Both the position numbers and the translations under genes were made by a program. Below are positions 5,572-11,056 of a stretch of DNA of 11,056 nucleotides, one piece after another. Each line of letters begins with the position of its first letter. The stretch's first letter is position 1. Under the pieces are notes generated by a model. It had not been told where the DNA came from and did not search any database. It was given only the letters and a program-made list of their open reading frames with translations. Source of the stretch: an uncultured Bacteroidaceae bacterium (GTDB lineage Bacteria > Bacteroidota > Bacteroidia > Bacteroidales > Bacteroidaceae); contig CAKRRN010000050.1 in assembly GCA_934394435.1 (NCBI GenBank), positions 1 through 11,056 of the forward strand. The letters run 5' to 3'.

Positions 5572-7472
5572 TACTAAAAGCATTATATGACTATTATAAC
5601 CGATGCGGAAACCTTCCCGTGCAAGGAATGGAAGAGAAAGAGATTGGTTTCATTATTGTCATTTCTGAGGATGGTAAATTTCTGCGTTTTGAAGATTGTC
5701 GGATTGACAACAAACATGCACGAACTTATCTTGTAAAGAAGCATGTCGGAAGGTCGAGTGCAGCTGTGGCGAATTATCTTTATGACAATAGTGCTTATGT
5801 CTTTGGATTTTCGGACAGGAAAGATGCTGAGAAAAAAATCGCTATAGAAGAGGATGATATAGAGAAGACAAAGGAAAACTTAGAAAAGGAGATTGAAGAA
5901 ACAAAAAATAAAATTGAGCAGCAAGACACAAATGTATCAGATGAAGAGAAAGAAGAGTGGCACAAGACATTGGAGCAACTTAAAGAAGTCGGAAATTCGC
6001 TGAAAGAATGCAACGATAAAGAGCAACTCTATTTTGATACTTTCAAAGAAAAGATTTGTCAAATAGCCAGTTCTTTTCCGCAGAGTGTGGAGATTGCAGC
6101 AGTCAGTACTTTCTACGAACAAAGTAGAACAGCTATAATCAGAGAGATGGTTAAAGACCCATTATGGATTGATATCAAGAAAAATCTATCAAAGAAATAT
6201 TCAACTTTTTCTTTTAGGATAGAAGGTGATACCAAGATTATTGCGGAAAAGAAGGAACTGCTGCAGCTTGAGAATGATGAAGATAAAAACCAACAGTTGT
6301 GTCTGATTACAGGCATTCATGGGGAGTCTGTAGACACGACAACAGCTACTATGATACCGGGAAGTCAAGCTACAGCAAAACTTGTAGCTTTTCAGGTCAA
6401 TTCTGGTTATGATTCGTATGGAAAGAAAAAATGTGCAAATGCTCCCATCTGCAAAGAAGCAGAGTTCGCTTATACAACGGCACTAAATGCTATGCTGCAA
6501 AATGGATCTCACAACAAATTCATGGTTGGCAATCGTACCTTTTTGTTTTGGGCATCGTCAAGTAACGAGGCAGCAGAGGAAGTGGAAGAGGGCCTCTTTG
6601 ACTTGTTGGGTTATTCTGAAACAAAAGAAGATAATCCTAACGCTAAAATAGAGCAGGTACGAAAAGTCTTCACATCGATTTATTCTGGTGTACTAAAGAC
6701 CAACTTGGATGACCGCTTCTATATCTTAGGATTAGCTCCAAATGCAGCCAGAATAGCAGTAGTCTATTGGTCGGAAACATCCTTGAAGGATTTTGCAGGT
6801 ATGGTTCTTCGCCATTTCAACGATATGGAGATAGTTGATACTCGAAAAGAAAAGAAGCCATTTATGGGTATAAAAGAAATGCTCTCAGCTGTCACTCTTG
6901 GTGGCAAGCAATCTGATGTTACTCCTAATTTACCTGAAGCCGTCATCAAGAGTATCTTCCAAGGAATACCATACCCTTACACCCTACTCTCCGCATGTAT
7001 TGGCAGAATAAGAGCAGAAAGTGATGGTGTTAATCGTATTGCCCGCATGGCAATTATCAAGGCATACTTGAACAGACAAAATGATAACAACAAAAAAATA
7101 GAAGTTATGTTAGACAAAAGTAACACAAACCAAGGCTACCTATGTGGCCGCCTCTTTGCAGTTCTTGACAGAATTCAAGAAGATGCAAACAAAAACAGTA
7201 GTATTCGTGAACGTTACATGAATGCTGCAAGCGCAACGCCTTCATCGGTATTTGCGACCATTCTGAATCTTTCCTCACATCATTTGGAGAATCTTTCCAA
7301 TGAGGGAAAGAAAGTATTCTACGAAAAACTCAAGCAGGAAATCATTGATAAGATTCCAGCTGACGGTTTCCCAGCACATCTCGATTTGCAAGATCAAGGA
7401 CGTTTCTTTGTGGGATATTACCATCAAAGACAGGACTTCTTTACAAAGAAAGATGATGAGAATAAGAACTAA
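5568..7472 (+). CDS. cas8c: Cas8c (Csd1), large Cascade subunit
   Basis: Cas8c recognises the PAM, helps open target DNA and recruits Cas3. This 634-residue protein has Csd1 landmarks: KKHVGRSSAAVANYLYDNSA and YVFGF near residues 57-81, AKLVAFQVNSGYDSYGKK (270-287), NAPICKEAEFAYTTALNAML (291-310), FLFWAS (325-330), FYILGLAPNAARIAVVYW (384-401) and the C-terminal helical region. Residues about 85-148 form a very charged, Glu/Lys-rich stretch (IEEDDIEKTKENLEKEIEET and onward) that looks like a coiled coil and seems longer than the usual linker; total length is towards the upper end for the family. It overlaps cas5c by ATGA, which implies tight co-translation. No frame disruption is visible. Confidence 0.95.
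   Translation: MILKALYDYYNRCGNLPVQGMEEKEIGFIIVISEDGKFLRFEDCRIDNKHARTYLVKKHVGRSSAAVANYLYDNSAYVFGFSDRKDAEKKIAIEEDDIEKTKENLEKEIEETKNKIEQQDTNVSDEEKEEWHKTLEQLKEVGNSLKECNDKEQLYFDTFKEKICQIASSFPQSVEIAAVSTFYEQSRTAIIREMVKDPLWIDIKKNLSKKYSTFSFRIEGDTKIIAEKKELLQLENDEDKNQQLCLITGIHGESVDTTTATMIPGSQATAKLVAFQVNSGYDSYGKKKCANAPICKEAEFAYTTALNAMLQNGSHNKFMVGNRTFLFWASSSNEAAEEVEEGLFDLLGYSETKEDNPNAKIEQVRKVFTSIYSGVLKTNLDDRFYILGLAPNAARIAVVYWSETSLKDFAGMVLRHFNDMEIVDTRKEKKPFMGIKEMLSAVTLGGKQSDVTPNLPEAVIKSIFQGIPYPYTLLSACIGRIRAESDGVNRIARMAIIKAYLNRQNDNNKKIEVMLDKSNTNQGYLCGRLFAVLDRIQEDANKNSSIRERYMNAASATPSSVFATILNLSSHHLENLSNEGKKVFYEKLKQEIIDKIPADGFPAHLDLQDQGRFFVGYYHQRQDFFTKKDDENKN
7047..7472 (+). CDS. cas11c: Candidate internal translation product Cas11c from cas8c
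   Basis: In other type I-C systems the small Cascade subunit Cas11c is made from an internal in-frame start near the 3' end of cas8c. Here an in-frame ATG at 7047 (Met494 of Cas8c, in the context RMAIIKAYLNR) would give a 141-residue, mostly helical protein ending at the cas8c stop, which is about the expected size. No separate small-subunit gene exists in the operon, which favours an internal start. There is no clear Shine-Dalgarno sequence, but that is usual in Bacteroidota. Another in-frame ATG (EVMLDK, 20 residues later) cannot be excluded. Confidence 0.5.
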   Translation: MAIIKAYLNRQNDNNKKIEVMLDKSNTNQGYLCGRLFAVLDRIQEDANKNSSIRERYMNAASATPSSVFATILNLSSHHLENLSNEGKKVFYEKLKQEIIDKIPADGFPAHLDLQDQGRFFVGYYHQRQDFFTKKDDENKN

Positions 7473-7499
7473 AGTATAAACATTTAAAACATAAATATT

Positions 7500-8360
7500 A
7501 TGGCAACATTGAATAATCGTTTCGATTTCGTTTACATGTTTGATGTACAGGATGGCAATCCTAATGGTGATCCTGACGCAGGCAATCTTCCTCGTGTAGA
7601 TGCAGAGACTGGCATGGGGCTGGTAACTGATGTGTGCTTAAAGAGAAAAGTACGCAACTATGTGCAAATTGCCAAGGAACTTTCTGATGGATTTGATATT
7701 TTTATCAAAGAGAAGGCTGTACTCAATGACGAGATTGACAAGGCACATGATGACTCAGAAGTTAAAGGCATCAAGGATGCGAAGGAGAAAACTGCCGCAG
7801 CCCGTCGTTTCATGTGCAAGAACTATTATGACATTCGCACTTTCGGCGCAGTGATGTCAACAGGTAAGAACGCCGGTCAAGTAAGAGGACCTATCCAGTT
7901 GACTTTTGCTCGTTCTGTGGATGCTGTTGCGACAGCGGAACATTCTATCACGCGTGTCGCAGTAGCAACTTCTGGAGAAGCAGAGAAACAGAATGGAGAA
8001 AACCATACTATGGGACGTAAAGCAACCATTCCTTATGGACTTTACATATGTCATGGCTTTATCTCAGCCAACCTTGCCCAGCAGACAGGCTTCTCTGAGG
8101 AAGATCTTCAACTCTTTTGGGAGGCTTTGAAGAGTATGTTTGATATGGATCGTTCTGCGGCTCGCGGATTGATGAGTGCTCAGAAACTTATTGTATTCAA
8201 GCATGATTCTGTACTGGGCAATGCTCCTGCAAACAAGTTGTTTGATTTGGTAAAGGTTGAGAAGAATACGGACTCAGCACCAAGATCTTTCAAAGATTAC
8301 AATGTGACTATCGACAAAGATGCCTTACCATCAGGTGTAACTGTCGAGGAACTCATTTAG
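7500..8360 (+). CDS. cas7c: Cas7c (Csd2), Cascade backbone subunit
   Basis: Several Cas7c copies polymerise along the crRNA spacer and form the helical Cascade backbone. The 286-residue protein shows NPNGDPDAGNLPRVD (20-34), GLVTDVCLKRKVRNYV (40-55), FGAVMSTGKNAGQVRGPIQL (115-134), EHSITRVAVATS (147-158) and MGRKATIPYGLY (171-182), followed by the FMDMDRS-like segment MFDMDRSAARGLMS (213-226). Length and order are normal for Csd2. The gene begins 27 bases after the cas8c stop in an AT-rich gap without a recognisable promoter, so it most likely belongs to the same transcript; a separate ribosome entry could allow the higher expression a multi-copy subunit needs. Confidence 0.96.
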   Translation: MATLNNRFDFVYMFDVQDGNPNGDPDAGNLPRVDAETGMGLVTDVCLKRKVRNYVQIAKELSDGFDIFIKEKAVLNDEIDKAHDDSEVKGIKDAKEKTAAARRFMCKNYYDIRTFGAVMSTGKNAGQVRGPIQLTFARSVDAVATAEHSITRVAVATSGEAEKQNGENHTMGRKATIPYGLYICHGFISANLAQQTGFSEEDLQLFWEALKSMFDMDRSAARGLMSAQKLIVFKHDSVLGNAPANKLFDLVKVEKNTDSAPRSFKDYNVTIDKDALPSGVTVEELI

Positions 8361-8367
8361 TGTCCGT

Positions 8368-9039
8368 ATGTATACTGAAGAAGAAATGCTCATGTTGTCG
8401 GGGATACAGCACTTTATGTTCTGTCCCCGGCAATGGGCTTTGATTCATATTGAGCAGCAATGGGCTGACAATAAGCTGACGACAGAAGGGAATATCCTAC
8501 ATCAGAATGTGGATAACCCTTTCTATCGTCAGAAGAATGGTGATGTCATAACCCTCCGCTCCCTCCATGTCGCATCCAAGGAGCTGGGGCTTTATGGCAT
8601 AACCGATGCCGTGGAACTGCTGCCTACCGACTCAGAGAAAGATGCAATCACCCATCCGAGATACAAAGGATATTGGAAACCTTATCCAGTGGAATACAAA
8701 AGAGGTCACAGTAAACCGGATGAAAGGGATGAGGTTCAATTAGCTGCACAAGCGATATGTTTGGAGGAAATGTATGGTATCAATATTCCTTATGGTGCGC
8801 TGTATTATGATGAAGTCAAGCACCGAGAAACGATTGCCATCTCAGACAATCTGAGGGAAACGACCAAGCAATGCGCCATTCAGATGCATGACATCTTCAA
8901 AAGTGGCAAGATGCCACCTGCCATAAAGGAGCACCATTGCCGCAATTGCTCGCTCAAGGATATCTGTCTGCCGGAAACAACTGATTGCACAAAAGTCTCA
9001 GCCTACCTAAACAAAAACCTATATGAGGATATTACTTAA
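8368..9039 (+). CDS. cas4: Cas4, RecB-like iron-sulfur nuclease of the adaptation module
   Basis: Cas4 works with Cas1-Cas2 to trim prespacers next to a PAM and set their orientation. The 223-residue protein has the expected Fe-S cysteines, Cys19 in FCPRQWAL and Cys191, Cys194 and Cys200 near the C-terminus. It also has the RecB nuclease residues His45 (GNILHQN), Asp80 (GITDAVEL), Glu109 and Lys111 (PVEYKRG), and Gln124 in QLAAQAICLEE. All look intact. It begins 7 bases after the cas7c stop, and its end overlaps cas1 by 17 bases, implying coupled expression. Sampled base composition is clearly richer in G+C than cas3 or cas2, and cas1 also looks G+C-richer by eye. Confidence 0.96.
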   Translation: MYTEEEMLMLSGIQHFMFCPRQWALIHIEQQWADNKLTTEGNILHQNVDNPFYRQKNGDVITLRSLHVASKELGLYGITDAVELLPTDSEKDAITHPRYKGYWKPYPVEYKRGHSKPDERDEVQLAAQAICLEEMYGINIPYGALYYDEVKHRETIAISDNLRETTKQCAIQMHDIFKSGKMPPAIKEHHCRNCSLKDICLPETTDCTKVSAYLNKNLYEDIT

Positions 9040-10045
9040 CACTTTGTATGTCACCACGCCGGAGGCCTATCTCAGTAAGGATGGGCTAAACGTGGTTGTG
9101 TCTGTAAAGCAGAATGAGGTGTTCCGCATACCTGTCCACAATATAGAGCAGATAGTAACTTTCGGATATATGGGAGCAAGTCCGGGGCTTATGAAACTTT
9201 GTGCGGACAACAACATAGGGCTTACCTTTCTTTCTCCACAAGGAAGGTATATTAGTCGCTCGCAGGGTCCGACAAGAGGAAACGTGTTGTTGCGTAAGGC
9301 TCAATACAAGTATTCTGATGAGCCAAACTATGCCTTGCATCTCGCCAAATTGTTTATAGCCGGCAAGATACAAAACTATCGGAATATCCTCCGGCGGTTC
9401 GTGCGTGACAATGGCAGTGATGAGGCTGTGGAGATTGTGGCTGAAAATCTGTTGCGGTGTAAGCGTAAGGTATTGAATGCAGACAATATCGACAGTGTGA
9501 GGGGTATAGAAGGTGAAGCTGCAAATTATTATTTCGGCGTGTTCTCACGGCTGATATTGAATCAGAAGGATGACTTTTCTTTTGAAGGGCGCAACCGCCG
9601 TCCACCAAAGGATGCAGTCAATGCAATGCTGTCGTTTGTATATACGCTTATATGCAATGACATGACCTCCGCCTTGGAAACGGTAGGGCTTGACCCATAT
9701 GTGGGATTCTTGCATACGCTGAGACCAGGACGGGCATCGTTGGCATTGGACATGATGGAGGAGTTGCGTGCCTACTTGGGTGACAGGCTTGTCCTTTCAC
9801 TAATAAACAGGAAACAAATATCAATCAAGGACTTTCTCAAACAGGGTGACGAGGGAATCGTAATGACCGATTCAGGGCGCAAAACGATTATCTCTGCCTG
9901 GCAAAACCGTAAGAAAGAACAGATTACCCATCCGTATCTGAATGAAAAAGTAAGCGTAGGTCTGTTGCCTTATATACAGTCTATGTTGTTTGCAAGATTT
10001 ATCCGTAAAGACTTGGATGATTATCCTGTATTTCTAATCAAATAG
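9023..10045 (+). CDS. cas1: Cas1, CRISPR integrase
   Basis: Cas1 with Cas2 integrates prespacers at the leader-proximal repeat. The 340-residue protein shows the N-terminal beta domain (LLNTLYVTTPEAYLSKDG) and the C-terminal catalytic helical domain. The metal site is present: Glu163 in GIEGEAANYYF, His231 in HTLRPGRASLALDMMEELR, and Asp243 with Glu246 in the same segment. Length is normal for type I-C Cas1. The ATG at 9023 lies inside the end of cas4 (17-base overlap) and gives the usual N-terminus MRILLNTLYV. The stop is 3 bases before the cas2 start. Confidence 0.97.
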   Translation: MRILLNTLYVTTPEAYLSKDGLNVVVSVKQNEVFRIPVHNIEQIVTFGYMGASPGLMKLCADNNIGLTFLSPQGRYISRSQGPTRGNVLLRKAQYKYSDEPNYALHLAKLFIAGKIQNYRNILRRFVRDNGSDEAVEIVAENLLRCKRKVLNADNIDSVRGIEGEAANYYFGVFSRLILNQKDDFSFEGRNRRPPKDAVNAMLSFVYTLICNDMTSALETVGLDPYVGFLHTLRPGRASLALDMMEELRAYLGDRLVLSLINRKQISIKDFLKQGDEGIVMTDSGRKTIISAWQNRKKEQITHPYLNEKVSVGLLPYIQSMLFARFIRKDLDDYPVFLIK

Positions 10046-10048
10046 ATT

Positions 10049-10339
10049 ATGTTCGTATTGATAACTTATGATGTAAATATTACTTCTCACAAAGGAGCCA
10101 AACGATTGCGAAACGTAGCAAGAGCTTGTTTGGATTATGGAAAAAGAGTTCAGAATTCCGTTTTCGAGTGTATATTAACGGAAGCACAATTCGTAAAACT
10201 ACGAAATCAATTGGAAGGAATCATAGATTCCGAACAAGACAGCATCCGCTTTTATAATTTAGGAAGCAATTGGAAACGTAAAGTAGACACACTCGGAAAG
10301 GATATTGGGGTTGATTTTACTGGCGAGCTAATCATATAG
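10049..10339 (+). CDS. cas2: Cas2, structural subunit of the integrase
   Basis: Cas2 dimerises and bridges two Cas1 dimers in the spacer integration complex. The 96-residue protein has the ferredoxin-like first strand MFVLITYDV with conserved Asp8, the following KGAKRLRNVARACLDYGKRV helix, QNSVFECILT (second strand) and a C-terminal strand DFTGELII. Length is standard. It begins 3 bases after cas1 and is the last gene of the operon. A hand count of one 60-base stretch (10141-10200) gives about 33% G+C, lower than sampled cas4. Confidence 0.97.
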   Translation: MFVLITYDVNITSHKGAKRLRNVARACLDYGKRVQNSVFECILTEAQFVKLRNQLEGIIDSEQDSIRFYNLGSNWKRKVDTLGKDIGVDFTGELII

Positions 10340-10407
10340 AAAAGGAAGGTGCGAACCCATAGCGTTGCATAAAATGCTAAGAGCTTCGCATTTCATAAGA
10401 ACCAAGA

Positions 10408-10436
10408 GTTTATGCTATTATATAGCATTCATAAAC
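10408..10436. other. Inverted repeat in the leader
   Basis: GTTTATG at 10408-10414 is complementary to CATAAAC at 10430-10436, and nested within it ATGCTA at 10412-10417 pairs with TAGCAT at 10423-10428. It lies about 16 bases upstream of the promoter -33 box. It could be a binding site for a regulator or an architectural protein, or a weak terminator for the cas operon; no T-run follows. Confidence 0.5.
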
Positions 10437-10451
10437 TTTCATTATATATAA

Positions 10452-10483
10452 TTTGGCTATATCTCGCAAAAAAGCTATTTTTG
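10452..10483 (+). promoter_or_regulatory. Pre-crRNA promoter in the leader
   Basis: TTTG at 10452-10455 and TATTTTTG at 10476-10483 match the Bacteroidota -33 and -7 elements (TTTG and TAnnTTTG) with a 20-base spacing, inside the known 19-21 range. It faces the array. Transcription should start a few bases after 10483, about 30 bases before repeat 1. This is a much better match than the candidate promoter of the cas operon, so the array is probably transcribed independently. Confidence 0.75.
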
Positions 10484-10491
10484 CATCGTGA

Positions 10492-10512
10492 TATTCAGCC
10501 TTTTGCTGAATA
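10492..10512 (+). other. Hairpin at the leader-repeat border
   Basis: TATTCAGC at 10492-10499 pairs perfectly with GCTGAATA at 10505-10512 around a CTTTT loop. It ends 4 bases before the first repeat and would form at the very 5' end of the pre-crRNA. It may be part of the leader-anchoring sequence read by Cas1-Cas2 or may protect the transcript's 5' end. Confidence 0.7.
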
Positions 10513-10516
10513 CGCA

Positions 10517-11056
10517 GTCGCACCCTTCGTGGGTGCGTGGATTGAAACCAGAAATGTACGCTCACTACCGCAGTTGGCTTGGTCGCACCCTTCGTGGGTG
10601 CGTGGATTGAAACTAACTCGTCGTTAGTGTAGGGGCGCTGATATCCAGTCGCACCCTTCGTGGGTGCGTGGATTGAAACGTCCATAAAATAGGTTTGCTC
10701 TGTCATACTCGCGTCGCACCCTTCGTGGGTGCGTGGATTGAAACTCGGAGATAAGCGTTTCGCTCCTTTTTAACATTTGTCGCACCCTTCGTGGGTGCGT
10801 GGATTGAAACATAGCAATATGGACGCATCACAAGCAGTAAAGACGTCGCACCCTTCGTGGGTGCGTGGATTGAAACAGGGAATGGCTTATATACATCTGT
10901 CATGGGGACGTCGCACCCTTCGTGGGTGCGTGGATTGAAACTTATCCATGCAGCGATGCAGTTTGCGTTCCATCGTCGCACCCTTCGTGGGTGCGTGGAT
11001 TGAAACCATAATACTGCATTCGTTTTAATTGTGTATATATAGTCGCACCCTTCGTG
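10517..11056 (+). CRISPR. Type I-C CRISPR array, eight full repeats plus one cut by the window end
   Basis: Identical 32-base repeats begin at 10517, 10582, 10648, 10713, 10779, 10845, 10910 and 10975; a ninth begins at 11042 and is cut after 15 bases. The repeat starts GTCGCACCC, has loop TTCGT and a 7-base-pair stem (CGCACCC with GGGTGCG), and ends TGGATTGAAAC, the usual type I-C form with the 3' end becoming the crRNA 5' handle. Spacers are at 10549-10581, 10614-10647, 10680-10712, 10745-10778, 10811-10844, 10877-10909, 10942-10974 and 11007-11041 (33-35 bases), all different. I saw no match between a spacer and the rest of the window. No repeat has a mutation, as expected at the leader-proximal, recently acquired end. 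The array continues past the window. Confidence 0.99.

Larger units (their letters stand above)
10340..10516 (+). other. CRISPR leader
   Basis: This 177-base AT-rich stretch lies between cas2 and the first repeat, on the same strand as the operon, so it is the leader where new spacers enter and where pre-crRNA transcription begins. It starts with GGTGCGAACCC (10348-10358), a motif I recall from other type I-C loci after cas2; its first seven bases are the complement of TCGCACC in the repeat. It also holds short inverted repeats (GCAT/ATGC at 10367-10377 and AAATGC/GCATTT at 10372-10393), a larger imperfect one at 10408-10436, a promoter, and a hairpin next to repeat 1. Confidence 0.85.

Noticed and set aside
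7473..7499. Separate promoter in front of cas7c
   Set aside because: The 27-base gap is AT-rich but holds no TAnnTTTG element; co-transcription is simpler.
10745..10778. Spacer 4 looks faintly like a terminator (AGCG-TTT-CGCT then CTCCTTTTT)
   Set aside because: The stem is only 4 base pairs plus a bulged extension; too weak to claim transcription stopping within the array.
10410..10981. Open frames on both strands through the array, encoding peptides such as VSIHAPTKGAT and FNPRTHEGCD
   Set aside because: They are translations of the CRISPR repeats; repetition and location explain them entirely.

Overview
The window holds a nearly complete type I-C CRISPR-Cas locus on the + strand, probably from a member of the Bacteroidales (Prevotella-like is my guess). 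Three things point to that group. The upstream branched-chain aminotransferase fragment reads like the Bacteroidales enzyme. Promoter-like sequences follow the Bacteroidota -33/-7 pattern (TTTG, about 20 bases, TAnnTTTG). Genes lack clear Shine-Dalgarno sites.

Layout. Positions 1-249 are the 3' remains of an ilvE-like gene with a large internal deletion and frame change, closed by a strong hairpin terminator (290-338). Positions 339-789 have no credible gene but are rich in inverted repeats. The main one is a roughly 132-base imperfect palindrome (499-630) built from seven exact copies of CAGTACC or its complement, placed symmetrically about one centre. From 790 the genes run head to tail: an XRE helix-turn-helix/ImmA-type metallopeptidase fusion (790-1797), cas3 (1794-3992), a Bro-N antirepressor-like gene (4005-4874), cas5c (4879-5571), cas8c with a probable internal cas11c start (5568-7472; inner product from 7047), cas7c (7500-8360), cas4 (8368-9039), cas1 (9023-10045) and cas2 (10049-10339). 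A leader (10340-10516) with a very good promoter match leads into a CRISPR array (10517 onward). The array has eight identical 32-base repeats plus a ninth cut by the window end, and eight spacers of 33-35 bases.

How it works together. Cas4, Cas1 and Cas2 would select and integrate spacers at the leader end. The pre-crRNA would be cut by Cas5c and assembled with Cas7c, Cas8c and Cas11c into Cascade, which recruits Cas3 to degrade target DNA. The standard set is complete and all frames look intact.

What is unusual is the presence of two phage- or mobile-element-style regulators in the operon. The XRE-ImmA protein is joined to cas3 by an ATGA stop/start overlap, and the Bro-N protein sits between cas3 and cas5c with gaps of 12 and 4 bases. 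With the palindromic cluster upstream, this suggests a dedicated, possibly damage- or phage-responsive control circuit for the CRISPR operon; that is inference. Cas5c also carries Phe and Tyr where the characterised Bacillus halodurans enzyme has catalytic Tyr46 and His117.
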